From G963663315 sp963665165 (lineage in GTDB: Bacteria > Pseudomonadota > Gammaproteobacteria > Arenicellales > Poriferihabitantaceae): 64,000 nucleotides of DNA. The translations under genes were made by a program, and so were the position numbers. The notes beneath the pieces were generated by a model. That model made no database searches and was not told the DNA's origin. It saw only the letters and a list, made by a program, of their open reading frames with translations. The stretch lies in the NCBI GenBank assembly GCA_963665165.1, contig OY761989.1, positions 1,798,001 through 1,862,000 of the forward strand, in the 5' to 3' direction. Below, piece by piece: positions 8,892-17,294 of this stretch. Numbering within the stretch: the first letter of the stretch is position 1; every line of letters begins with the position of its first letter.

Positions 8892-10706
8892 CTATTGATA
8901 ATAATAATCATACTTCCGCAGAATCTCCCAGGTAAATCCCCAAGCCTCGTTGAAAGTCAGATTACTGTTGTCGGGAATCACGATCCGGGTATACAGCGAC
9001 TTGCCCAACCGGTTTTTCAGGTCTTCCAGAATTGAATCCAGTTGCTCCCGGGGAACCGTTACCAGACCGGGGTCGTCCGGTCGCTTGATGCTGTAGGACA
9101 GGGTTCCGGCGATTTTCACCACCCGGACTTCCGCCACTGTCTTACCCGCCGGACTCCTGGCGGGACGAACCAGCTTGCGATATTGAACGTCCAGACTTTC
9201 GTACTCTTCCTGCAGGGTTCGATACTGTTGGGAAGCAGTATCCGCGCTCGCTTTCAGAGAGGCAATCTCCACTTCCCGTTGCTCGATCAATTCTTTCAGT
9301 GACAAAATCTCATCGGTCACTCGGGTGTATCGTTCCGCTGCGCTTTCATTGATTCTTTCCACTTGCGCCATTTCTTCGGTCAACAATTGATTCTCAAGAG
9401 CGGATCGGGACAGCAATCGTCTCAAGTGTTCGAGTTGCTCCGACAGAGTGTAGATGCGTTCTTCCAATGTGGCTCTTTCGTCAATCAGGGAAGCGACTTC
9501 AGCTTCAGACTGCAACTTCAACTCCGCCAGCGCTTCATCCAGAAATCCGATATTCCGGGTTAAAAGCAGTTCGTTGGCCGTCAGCCTTACCAGTTCGTCC
9601 TGTAACCCGCGCTCACTCTCGGTCAGCAAACCAATCTGTTCACGCGCCTCCGTCAGGGATTCCGACAGTGAAGTCCGTTCGGCTTCGACGCCTTGCAACG
9701 CGGCTTCAAGATCGGACTTTTGCCGGGCCAGTTCCTCCCGCGCCGCAATCAGTAACCCCACTTCATCCTGCAATTCGCGCTCACTCCCGGTCAGCAAACC
9801 AATCTGTTCACGCGCCTCCGTCAGGGATTCCGACAGTGAAGTCCGTTCGGCTTCGACGCCTTGCAACGCGGCTTCAAGATCGGACTTTTGCCGGGCCAGT
9901 TCCTCCCGCGCCGCAATCAGTAACCCCACTTCATCCTGCAATTCGCGCTCACTCCCGGTCAGCAAACCAATCTGTTCACGCGCCTCCGTCAGGGATTCCG
10001 ACAGTGAAGTCCGTTCGGCTTCGACACCTTGCAACGCGGCTTCAAGATCGGACTTTTGCCGGGCCAGTTCCTCCCGCGCCGCAATCAGTAACCCCACTTC
10101 ATCCTGCAATTCGCGCTCACTCCCGGTCAGCAAACCAATCTGTTCGCGCGCCTCCGTCAGGGATTCCGACAGCGAGGCCCGTTCGGCTTCGACACCTTGC
10201 AACGCAGCTTCGAGATCGGACTTTTCCCGTATCAAAGCCACTGTGTCGGCAGTCAGGCCCTCAACCTTGACCGAAGTCTCAAGCTGGGCCTGTTGCAACC
10301 GCACATTTGCCTGCTCAAGCTCCCCCCGCGCCACGATCACTGACTCCAGGTTCGCCTCCAGTTCAAGCTGGTTCTCGGCCAGCGAGGCAATCCGGTCAAG
10401 CGCCTGCGCCAGTGATATCGACAGTGAGGTTCGTTCGGTTTCCGTGCTTTGCAGAGAGGCTTCCAACTCCGTATTTTTTTGCACCAGATCCTGATTGGCC
10501 AGCATCACAGCCTCCCTGGCTGAGATATTGGTCAGTAACTCGCTGCTCAATCCGAAATTGCGCACCATGATGACGACCAGCGTCATCAGGAATATCATCA
10601 CGATCACAGTCATGACATCGGTGAACGACGGCCATACGCTATCATCCCCGATACCGGCGGCGCCGTGACCGATCCTGAGATCGACAAAGCCGTTGGTTTT
10701 CAGCAT
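8892..10706 (-). CDS. MotB-like stator protein with long repetitive coiled coil
   Basis: A 604-residue protein. After a short N-terminus comes PSFTDVMTVIVMIFLM, a single membrane helix with Asp30 placed like the proton-carrying Asp of MotB. Residues about 60-510 are almost wholly coiled coil, including nearly identical 56-residue repeats (QKSDLEAALQGVEAERTSLS and following). The last 70 residues (TLSYSIKRPDD... to YYYQ) form a small domain not matched with confidence to the OmpA/peptidoglycan domain of MotB. It lies 27 bases after the MotA/ExbB-like gene, so the two probably form one inner-membrane, ion-driven complex with a long periplasmic rod. The exact role is unknown. Confidence 0.72.
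   Translation of the reverse strand: MLKTNGFVDLRIGHGAAGIGDDSVWPSFTDVMTVIVMIFLMTLVVIMVRNFGLSSELLTNISAREAVMLANQDLVQKNTELEASLQSTETERTSLSISLAQALDRIASLAENQLELEANLESVIVARGELEQANVRLQQAQLETSVKVEGLTADTVALIREKSDLEAALQGVEAERASLSESLTEAREQIGLLTGSERELQDEVGLLIAAREELARQKSDLEAALQGVEAERTSLSESLTEAREQIGLLTGSERELQDEVGLLIAAREELARQKSDLEAALQGVEAERTSLSESLTEAREQIGLLTGSERELQDEVGLLIAAREELARQKSDLEAALQGVEAERTSLSESLTEAREQIGLLTESERGLQDELVRLTANELLLTRNIGFLDEALAELKLQSEAEVASLIDERATLEERIYTLSEQLEHLRRLLSRSALENQLLTEEMAQVERINESAAERYTRVTDEILSLKELIEQREVEIASLKASADTASQQYRTLQEEYESLDVQYRKLVRPARSPAGKTVAEVRVVKIAGTLSYSIKRPDDPGLVTVPREQLDSILEDLKNRLGKSLYTRIVIPDNSNLTFNEAWGFTWEILRKYDYYYQ
9590..10228. repeat. In-frame 168-bp tandem repeat (about 3.7 copies)
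   Basis: The same 168-base unit begins at 9612, 9780, 9948 and 10116; the last copy diverges from about 10225 and a partial degenerate unit precedes the first. Copies differ at only a few bases. Because 168 is 56 codons, the reading frame is kept, and each unit adds 56 residues, that is eight heptads, to the coiled coil. DNA-level near-identity points to recent amplification and likely length variation between strains. Confidence 0.95.
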
Positions 10707-10733
10707 TCAGCAGTCCGGGTCCAGGGTTCCAGG

Positions 10734-11750
10734 CTAGGGTTCCAGGCCTCCGGGACGCAACCGGAATCCACGTTGCAACAGGGTCACAACCTCATTCAGA
10801 TTCTCATTATTCTGGTTGGTCGTGGACATCTGGACTTCAATCATTTCCCGAATCAGGGCCAGCATTTCCTGATTGCCCTGGTCTTCCATTGCCCGGGACT
10901 CAAGCAATTCCGTCAGTTTCTGTGTCACCCTTTCCTGAGCCTGTCCCAGTTTTTCAATCAACTCACCGGCGGACTGGATATCCGAGAAATCCAGCGCCTC
11001 CTCTTCCTGGCCGCTCTGGAGATGCGGCATCAATACGGTTGCGGTCACTTCCTCGACCTTGCTGATCAGGAAAGTCTGGGTATCGGTCAGTTTGATATAA
11101 AAATAGCCGAAGAACAAATACGCGAGGATTGCGGTCAGGGTGGTGGACAATGCGGTGGACATACCGAAAATCATGGTGCCCAATCCTTGTCCGCTTTCCT
11201 GGTCGCCACCCGGAAGAATATTGATCTGCCCGCTGCTCTGCAAAATATCAGAGGCTCCCAGCAGCGAAATCGACAGGGAGACGATCGTTCCGAACACGCC
11301 GGTCAGGATCAGCACATTGTGGACGAATTTCAAAAAACTGTTACGACTGGATTCAGAAGCCAGCAAGGTGGCGGCCAGGGCATTCTGATTGATGTCCTTG
11401 CGCCGAAGGCTCAGTGACTGAAGGGTCAGAAACCGTTCAGAGATCATCATCTTGCGGGGAATTCCAATCAATGGTTCACTGTCTGAACCGAGGTTGGACT
11501 GCAACCGGTTGATCGCCTGCTCCTGGACCCGATACTCCATAAATCGTTTGATCAGTTCAAACATGCCGCAAACAAACAGAAGCAGGATACCTCCGTTGAT
11601 CAGCCAGCCCACCGCGTTGACCTGGTTATGGAAATAAATCTGTGTGATGAGGTCCCGCTGCCAAACCCCCGCGATCACCAGAATTCCCAGAACCAGCAAT
11701 ATTTGCAACAGAATACTTCGAGTGTAATTATGTGGAGTAGAGTCAATCAT
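10734..11750 (-). CDS. MotA/TolQ/ExbB-family proton channel-like protein
   Basis: A 338-residue inner-membrane protein. Two hydrophobic segments lie near the start (about 13-31 and 45-67). The later pair (about 155-190 and 215-245; VLILTGVFGTIVSLSISLLG and GMSTALSTTLTAILAYLFFG) resembles the channel helices of MotA/TolQ/ExbB. The C-terminal third is soluble and helical. It directly precedes the MotB-like gene, giving the A/B stator arrangement, but no flagellar, Tol or Ton genes are near. Two perfect -10 boxes lie about 75-90 bases upstream. Family assignment is moderate; the biological role is not known. Confidence 0.72.
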   Translation of the reverse strand: MIDSTPHNYTRSILLQILLVLGILVIAGVWQRDLITQIYFHNQVNAVGWLINGGILLLFVCGMFELIKRFMEYRVQEQAINRLQSNLGSDSEPLIGIPRKMMISERFLTLQSLSLRRKDINQNALAATLLASESSRNSFLKFVHNVLILTGVFGTIVSLSISLLGASDILQSSGQINILPGGDQESGQGLGTMIFGMSTALSTTLTAILAYLFFGYFYIKLTDTQTFLISKVEEVTATVLMPHLQSGQEEEALDFSDIQSAGELIEKLGQAQERVTQKLTELLESRAMEDQGNQEMLALIREMIEVQMSTTNQNNENLNEVVTLLQRGFRLRPGGLEP

Positions 11751-11824
11751 TCTATTTTTCCAGGTTCATTCGTATCGGGTTCGGCTGGTCCATCCGGTGG
11801 GCGCCGCCGGCAGAACTGCACGAT

Positions 11825-11840
11825 ATTATACCGGATTATA
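11825..11840 (-). promoter_or_regulatory. Candidate promoter(s) for the MotA/MotB-like pair
   Basis: Read on the minus strand, two perfect TATAAT boxes occur ten bases apart (11835-11840 and 11825-11830), between mnmE and the MotA-like gene. No good -35 hexamer is seen at 16-18 bases from either. If used, they would give the stator-like pair its own promoter within the rpmH-mnmE-mnmG cluster. Confidence 0.4.
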
Positions 11841-11896
11841 CAAGTAATTATTTTCCGCAGGAAAAACATTCCAGGGGCCGACTGGCAGTACGGATG

Positions 11897-13285
11897 TCAT
11901 TTACCGATACAGAATGTGCTGAAGATCATTCCGAGCAGATCGTCACTGCTGATTTCGCCGGTAATCCCGGACAGCGCGCGCTGACAGGAGTTCAAGTCTT
12001 CGGCAAGCAATTCGCCGGCACGGAATGTTTTCTGTTGTTCCAGGCCATGGAGCAGGAACTTCTCAGCCCGGTCCAGTGCATCGATATGTCTTGCCCTGGC
12101 GAGAAAATGACTGTCGTCAACATCACGAAACCCGGCAATGCGCCTGATTTTTTCCTTCAGCATGTCAATACCCTCACCGGTGAGCGCGGACACACATACC
12201 TCGTTTTCAGACCCGGAAGCGGGTCGGCCGGTCAGGTCGATTTTATTCCGTACCAGCAGGACCGGGGCCGGCGTATCCAACTCCTGCAAAAGGGAATTCG
12301 TCCGAAGATCCGGGGTATCAGAGTCATCAACCACCAGAAGCGCCAGCCCGGCGCGGTTCTGCTGCTGGATCGCCCGGCGCACCCCTTCCGCTTCAATTTC
12401 GCTGGCGGCCGGTCTGATTCCTGCGGTATCGACAATTTCCACAGGCAGCCCGTCCAGGTCGATGAACTGTCCCAGCACGTCCCGTGTAGTTCCGGGAATG
12501 TCGCTGACAATCGCCCGTGGGGCATTGCACAAATAATTGAGCAGACTGGATTTTCCCGCATTCGGCAACCCCGTCAACACCACCTTCAGACCCTCCCGCA
12601 ACAACATTCCCTGTTTACTGGCCTTTTTCAGCGAAGCGAATAATGACGACAAATGTTCAAGTTGATCGACCACCCTGGCGTCTTCGAGAAAATCTATTTC
12701 CTCATCCGGGAAATCAATGGCGGCTTCGACAAAAATCCGCAGGCGGGTCACCTCCTCCACCAATTCGTTGATCCGCCTCGAAAAGCCGCCCTGAAGCGAC
12801 TGGACCGCGGATCTGGCCGCAGCCTGTGTGCTGCTGTCGATCAAATCCGCAATCGCCTCCGCCTGGGTCAAATCCAGCCGCCCGTTCAGGAAGGCGCGTT
12901 TGGAGAATTCACCGGGCTGAGCCAGTCTGGCGCCCGACGCCAGGCAATTCTGCAACAACATCTGCATCACCACGGGGCTGCCGTGAGCCTGGAGTTCGAG
13001 TGTCGATTCCCCGGTAAAACTGTGTGGAGCGGGGAAATACAAGGCAATTCCATTGTCAATGACCAGACCGTCCCGGTCCAGGAAATCGGTATGGCGAGCA
13101 TGGCGGGGAGCCGGGCACACACCGACCAGCCGATTGGCGATACGGACCACATCCGGGCCGGACAGGCGGATAATGCTGATTCCGCCGCGGCCCGGCGGCG
13201 TCGCAACAGCGACAATGGTATCGATACTTGCGAAGCCGGGTGAAATCCCGGATTCCGGTTCAGGGCAGGCTCCTGAATCAGACAC
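11897..13285 (-). CDS. mnmE: tRNA modification GTPase MnmE (TrmE)
   Basis: Partner of MnmG in wobble-uridine modification. The folate-binding N-terminal domain starts with DTIVAVATPPGRGGISIIR. The G domain has the P-loop GLPNAGKSS, the DTAG switch and RNKIDL. The protein ends in FCIGK, whose Cys is conserved in the family. The frame is open to a TTG at 13321 that overlaps yidC by 44 bases. GTG 13285, overlapping the end of yidC by 8 bases, is preferred but not proven. It sits in the usual order after yidC. Confidence 0.95.
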   Translation of the reverse strand: MSDSGACPEPESGISPGFASIDTIVAVATPPGRGGISIIRLSGPDVVRIANRLVGVCPAPRHARHTDFLDRDGLVIDNGIALYFPAPHSFTGESTLELQAHGSPVVMQMLLQNCLASGARLAQPGEFSKRAFLNGRLDLTQAEAIADLIDSSTQAAARSAVQSLQGGFSRRINELVEEVTRLRIFVEAAIDFPDEEIDFLEDARVVDQLEHLSSLFASLKKASKQGMLLREGLKVVLTGLPNAGKSSLLNYLCNAPRAIVSDIPGTTRDVLGQFIDLDGLPVEIVDTAGIRPAASEIEAEGVRRAIQQQNRAGLALLVVDDSDTPDLRTNSLLQELDTPAPVLLVRNKIDLTGRPASGSENEVCVSALTGEGIDMLKEKIRRIAGFRDVDDSHFLARARHIDALDRAEKFLLHGLEQQKTFRAGELLAEDLNSCQRALSGITGEISSDDLLGMIFSTFCIGK

Positions 13286-15008
13286 TCTGGAATTTTCGGG
13301 TAATATAGTATTGCTGTGCAATGGAAAGCAGGTTATTGACCACCCAGTAAAGAACCAGGCCAGCCGGGAACCACAGGAAGAAGATGGTAAACACGAAAGG
13401 CAGCGCCATCATGATCTTTTTCTGGATCGGATCGACCGGGGCGGGATTCAGAAAGTGCTGGGCCAGCATCGAAAGTCCCATGATGATCGGCAATACAAAG
13501 TACGGGTCCGGTAATGAAAGGTCATTCAGCCACCACATGAAATTAGCCTGGCGCAACTCCACACTCTCCAGCAGGGTCCAGTACAATGCGATGAATACCG
13601 GAATCTGCACCAGCACGGGCAGACACCCGCCCGCCGGATTCACTTTTTCCTGCTTGTAGAGTTTCATCATCTCCTGTTGAAACTTCTGCTTGTCCCCGCT
13701 GTACCGTTCTTTCAGTGTCGCCATTCTCGGCTGGAGCTTTTTCATCTTCGCCATCGACTTGTAACTGGCCGCTGAAAGAGGGTAGAAAACCGCCTTGACC
13801 AGAACCGTCAGCAGAATAATGGCCCATCCCCAGTTCAGGGTGACCCCGTATATCTTGCTCAACAACCAGAACAGGGGATTGGCGAGCGGAGTGAACCAGC
13901 CGTAGTCCACCGTCAATTTCAATCCGTTCTTGTTCTGCCGGTCGAGACGCACCTGTTCTTTCGGTCCGACGAACAGCGCGGTCGGCACCACCCCGGTCTG
14001 ACCGGGATGGACCGTTACCGGCCGGGTTGTCTTGTAGCCGATGCGGTATTCGGGTTTGGGCGTGTGGTTGTTCACGCCCGAATACAACTGGTAATAATCG
14101 GACTCCATCGGCAGCCAGGCGGCCACAAAGTAATGCTGCAGCATCGCGACCCACCCATCCGCCGTGGTCATGTTCAATGTTTCGTCCTGAATCTCGCCGT
14201 AGTCGATTTTGTCGTACTTGTCTTCCTCGGTATAAATCGCCGCCCCGTTGTAGCTGGGTATCCGCCCCAGGAAACCCATTGACCCCGGCTGTTCGATTTC
14301 AGTTTGCTTCAACTGTCCGTAAACGAAACCCGTCCAGGGCTGGTCACTGTTGTTGGCGACCTGGAAATCAACCTCTATCCGGTAGCTGTCTCTCTGGAAA
14401 CGATAGATTTTTGCATAATCCACTCCATCCGGGGCGCTCCAGGTCAGCGCCACATCCAGATTCTGGTCGTCGCCCAACTGGTACTCGAACCGGGACGCGG
14501 AAAACTCGACATTGTGAGTGGGATACTCCCGATCCTGTCCGATCAACCCGCTTTGCGCGACGAACAGGTCCGGATTGTCCCTGTGCATCAGCACGAACGG
14601 AACATCGGGCGTATCCACACTGACCGGATGCTTCAGCAATTCCACCCGGATCAGGTCCCCGCCGCGGGGGTCGATTTGCGCTTTGACCAGGTCTGTCGTG
14701 ACCTGAATAATCCGGCCATCTTCGCCCCCCGCGGCTGATGCCGATGCCACACCGACCTCGTCAACCGGGGCGCCCGACCCGGCGCTGTCGATGTTGGCCG
14801 TTATCTCGGGGGCGGTAGGCACATCCTCGGTCAAAGCGGCACGGGGGATATCGACGTCTGATCCTGACCGGACCGCGCCCTGTCCGGCAGTCGGGACGTT
14901 TGCGGCCAATCTTTCGCGCTGGAATTCCACCCAGGATTGCCAGATCATGACCAGCACCAGACCAAGCGCCACGAACAGCATGATTTTTTGAAATGGCATG
15001 TTACTCAA
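13278..15008 (-). CDS. yidC: Membrane protein insertase YidC
   Basis: Inserts and folds inner-membrane proteins, alone or with SecYEG. The 576 residues are slightly more than E. coli YidC. There is an N-terminal anchor helix (FQKIMLFVALGLVLVMIWQSW), a large periplasmic beta domain (about 60-350), and a C-terminal core of five helices including GGCLPVLVQIPVFIALY and a final FLWFPAGLVLYWVVNNLLS. The region before the periplasmic domain is low in complexity and rich in Ala, Gly and acidic residues. It lies between yidD and mnmE, as in most gammaproteobacteria. Confidence 0.97.
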   Translation of the reverse strand: MSNMPFQKIMLFVALGLVLVMIWQSWVEFQRERLAANVPTAGQGAVRSGSDVDIPRAALTEDVPTAPEITANIDSAGSGAPVDEVGVASASAAGGEDGRIIQVTTDLVKAQIDPRGGDLIRVELLKHPVSVDTPDVPFVLMHRDNPDLFVAQSGLIGQDREYPTHNVEFSASRFEYQLGDDQNLDVALTWSAPDGVDYAKIYRFQRDSYRIEVDFQVANNSDQPWTGFVYGQLKQTEIEQPGSMGFLGRIPSYNGAAIYTEEDKYDKIDYGEIQDETLNMTTADGWVAMLQHYFVAAWLPMESDYYQLYSGVNNHTPKPEYRIGYKTTRPVTVHPGQTGVVPTALFVGPKEQVRLDRQNKNGLKLTVDYGWFTPLANPLFWLLSKIYGVTLNWGWAIILLTVLVKAVFYPLSAASYKSMAKMKKLQPRMATLKERYSGDKQKFQQEMMKLYKQEKVNPAGGCLPVLVQIPVFIALYWTLLESVELRQANFMWWLNDLSLPDPYFVLPIIMGLSMLAQHFLNPAPVDPIQKKIMMALPFVFTIFFLWFPAGLVLYWVVNNLLSIAQQYYITRKFQSV

Positions 15009-15057
15009 TTTTCAGCCGGGTTCATCCGAATATGGGTGATATGCGACAGGGCTCCGA

Positions 15058-15294
15058 TCAACGCAATCTGCCTTCCGGAACCGGATCGTCCCCCCCTTCA
15101 TGCCAGGGATGGCAGCGTCCAATCCGCCTGGCTGTCAGCCAGGCGCCGGAAATCACGCCATGCCGCTCGACCGCTTCAATCGCATACCTCGAACAGCTTG
15201 GCTGGAAACGGCAGTTCTGCCGCAGGAAAGGACTCAGCGCCATCCGGTAAATCCGAATCAGGGCAATTACGGTTTTTTCCGGTAGCTTTTGCAT
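15058..15294 (-). CDS. yidD: Membrane protein insertion efficiency factor YidD
   Basis: Small (78-residue) YidD family protein that helps YidC-dependent insertion. The conserved core CRFQPSCSRYAIEAVERHG and the later GRCHPWHEGGDDPVP are both present. It overlaps the 3' end of rnpA by 28 bases, an overlap often found in this cluster, and is followed by yidC. Confidence 0.95.
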   Translation of the reverse strand: MQKLPEKTVIALIRIYRMALSPFLRQNCRFQPSCSRYAIEAVERHGVISGAWLTARRIGRCHPWHEGGDDPVPEGRLR

Positions 15295-15656
15295 TTTCGA
15301 CTCGCTCTATCCCACAAACTGTCCAGGTCTTTCTTCAGTATCCGGTTGGGTTGTTCCGCGCCGCCTGCCCTCGACACAACCACGCAATCCACCGAACAAC
15401 CTGCGGAAGACAGCGTCAACTGATTGGCCCGGAATGATTCTCTGATCTGTCTCTTTATCCGGTTGCGTTCAACCGCCTTTTTGCTGATCCGTCTGGAAAC
15501 GGACAATCCCAGCCTGGCGTGTGACAGCGCGCTCCCGGCGACATGCAGACTGAAATACCTGCCATGAACTGAAATCCTCCGATCGAAAACCGCCTTGAAC
15601 TGGGCGCCTTTCAATAACTTTTGATGTCGTCCGAAACCAGCCGCAAGCGGCGACAT
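15267..15656 (-). CDS. rnpA: Ribonuclease P protein component
   Basis: Protein subunit of RNase P, which with the M1 RNA trims tRNA 5' leaders. The 129 residues are basic. The signature RNRIKRQIRESFR lies at about residues 65-77, after LGLSVSRRISKKAVE. The start ATG at 15654-15656 is 12 bases after the rpmH stop, so the genes are co-transcribed. The RNase P RNA gene itself is not in the window. Confidence 0.96.
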   Translation of the reverse strand: MSPLAAGFGRHQKLLKGAQFKAVFDRRISVHGRYFSLHVAGSALSHARLGLSVSRRISKKAVERNRIKRQIRESFRANQLTLSSAGCSVDCVVVSRAGGAEQPNRILKKDLDSLWDRASRKCKSYRKKP

Positions 15657-15668
15657 GGGCCAATCTTG

Positions 15669-15803
15669 TCAGGCGCTTAAACGGGCGCGGCCTCTGGCGC
15701 GGCGTGCATTGATAATCGCACGACCCCCCCGTGTACGCATACGTTCACGAAACCCGTGGGTTCTCTTGCGCTTGACTTCGCTGGGTTGAAATGTACGTTT
15801 CAT
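15669..15803 (-). CDS. rpmH: 50S ribosomal protein L34
   Basis: A 44-codon gene read directly on the minus strand: MKRTFQPSEVKRKRTHGF, then RMRTRGGRAIINARRARGR, ending LSA and TGA at 15669-15671. Length and sequence are those of L34, a basic protein of the large subunit. It heads the rpmH-rnpA-yidD-yidC-mnmE run. In many gammaproteobacteria dnaA lies divergently upstream; here an MFS transporter does. Confidence 0.97.
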   Translation of the reverse strand: MKRTFQPSEVKRKRTHGFRERMRTRGGRAIINARRARGRARLSA

Positions 15804-15836
15804 CTTATTTGTTCAATCTCCGTCAGAGGGTTGCGG

Positions 15837-15865
15837 AATCTACCCTGTTTGAGCGGAAAATTCAA
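15837..15865 (-). promoter_or_regulatory. rpmH promoter (sigma-70 type)
   Basis: On the minus strand, TTGAAT (15860-15865) and TAGATT (15837-15842) are separated by exactly 17 bases, about 35 bases upstream of the rpmH ATG. Spacing and position fit the main promoter of the rpmH-rnpA-yidD-yidC-mnmE operon. Confidence 0.55.
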
Positions 15866-15969
15866 GTGATTTGATATTCCTTGAAACATCGGTTTGCACA
15901 ATATATGCTTGGAGAGTAAAAACTCATCCTGGTCGGAAAATCCGGCCGCAGACCATTCCGGACGACCCG

Positions 15970-17274
15970 ATGCGCACAATCCTGACCGACAAGAAGGTAC
16001 TCGCCTGGGCGTTGTATGACTGGGGCAATTCCGCATTCGCCACTACGGTCGTTGCCGGATTCTTTCCGGTTTTCTACAGCATGCTGTCATCCGATCTGAG
16101 CGCCAGGGATTCCCAGTTCTGGTTCAACATGACCCTGGCCATAAGCAGCGCCCTGGTCGCCGTCGCGGCGCCGGTACTTGGAGCCATAGCCGACTCCGGA
16201 AGTTCCCGGAAAAAGTTCCTGGCCACTTTCTCCCTGCTCGGGGTTCTGATGTGCGTGGGGCTGGCCTGGGTCGGGGCGGGGATGTGGTGGGCGGCGCTGA
16301 TCGTCTATGGCCTGGGACAGATCGGGTTCTCCAGTTCCATGATTTTTTATGACGCGCTGATTGTCGAAGTATCGTCCCGGGAGGATATGGATGTCGTATC
16401 CGGCTACGGCTATGCCCTGGGCTATATCGGAGGCGGGCTGCTTTTCCTGGTCAATGTCCTGATGGTTACCCAATTCGAATGGTTCGGCATTCCCGACCAG
16501 GCCAGCGCCCTGTCCCTGTCCTTTGTCTCCGTCGGGATATGGTGGACAGCCTTCACGTTGCCTTTACTGTATGTTGTCGAGGAACCGGGGAAATCGGCCG
16601 CTGTCTCGAAAACGGGAGCGATCAGGCAGGGTTTTTCGCACCTGGCCGCAACCTTTCGGGAAATCCGGAAACTGAAATTTGTCCTGTTGTTCCTGGTCAG
16701 CTACTGGCTGTACATAGACGGCGTCGGCACGATCTTCAGGACAGCGGTGTTTTTCGCGGACCGCATTCTGAGCCTGCCGGCGGAAAGCCTGATTACCGCG
16801 CTCCTGCTGACCCAGTTCGTATCATTTCCCGCGGCGTTGTTCTTCGGATGGCTGGGTCAGAGAATCGGCCCGAAACGCGGTATACTGATTGGTTTGCTGG
16901 TCTATACCGGAGTCGTCGTCTATGCCTGGAAATGGCTCGATTCCGCTGCCGATTTCTACTGGCTTGCCGTTACCATCGGCCTGGTCCAGGGTGGAGTGCA
17001 AAGTCTGAGCCGGTCCCTGTTTGCCCGTTTGATACCAAAATCGAAGACGACCGAATTTTTCGGTTTTTATAATATGGTGGGCAAGTTTGCCAGTATCTTC
17101 GGTCCGTTCCTGATGGCGTTGGTACCCGTCATCTTCGCAGCCAGCAGCGCCCGGGACAGTATCCTGGTCCTGATCCTCCTTTTCGTCCCCGGCGGCTACC
17201 TGCTCTATCGCCTCGATGTCGACAAGGCGATCCAGGCAACGCAGGCGCTGGACGATCACATCCGAACGACCTGA
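15970..17274 (+). CDS. MFS transporter, Atg22/UMF1 type
   Basis: Major-facilitator carrier of 434 residues with about twelve helices. The frame is open from 15871, but ATG 15970 starts exactly at the family's usual N-terminus (MRTILTDKKVLAWALYDWGN followed by SAF). The phrase YDWGNSAF is diagnostic of the UMF1 group related to fungal vacuolar Atg22 amino-acid effluxers. TTGAAA and TATGCT boxes 17 bases apart near 15880-15910 could be its promoter. A PLP-dependent decarboxylase-like gene follows closely in the same direction, so export of an amino acid or amine is possible; this is inference. Confidence 0.85.
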   Translation: MRTILTDKKVLAWALYDWGNSAFATTVVAGFFPVFYSMLSSDLSARDSQFWFNMTLAISSALVAVAAPVLGAIADSGSSRKKFLATFSLLGVLMCVGLAWVGAGMWWAALIVYGLGQIGFSSSMIFYDALIVEVSSREDMDVVSGYGYALGYIGGGLLFLVNVLMVTQFEWFGIPDQASALSLSFVSVGIWWTAFTLPLLYVVEEPGKSAAVSKTGAIRQGFSHLAATFREIRKLKFVLLFLVSYWLYIDGVGTIFRTAVFFADRILSLPAESLITALLLTQFVSFPAALFFGWLGQRIGPKRGILIGLLVYTGVVVYAWKWLDSAADFYWLAVTIGLVQGGVQSLSRSLFARLIPKSKTTEFFGFYNMVGKFASIFGPFLMALVPVIFAASSARDSILVLILLFVPGGYLLYRLDVDKAIQATQALDDHIRTT

Positions 17275-17294
17275 TACCGGCATTGGCGGCAGAT

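Noticed and set aside
9590..10228. Possible CRISPR array from the regular repeats
   Set aside because: The repeats are contiguous 168-bp coding units without spacers.
9454..10494. A 346-codon Ser/Arg/Ala-rich plus-strand frame with internal repeats
   Set aside because: It is the mirror of the repeated coiled-coil gene; its repeats follow simply from the 168-bp units.
8892..11750. Zorya defence system (ZorA/ZorB are MotA/MotB-like)
   Set aside because: No ZorC, ZorD or ZorE-like helicase or nuclease genes adjoin the pair; the neighbours are mnmE and mnmG.
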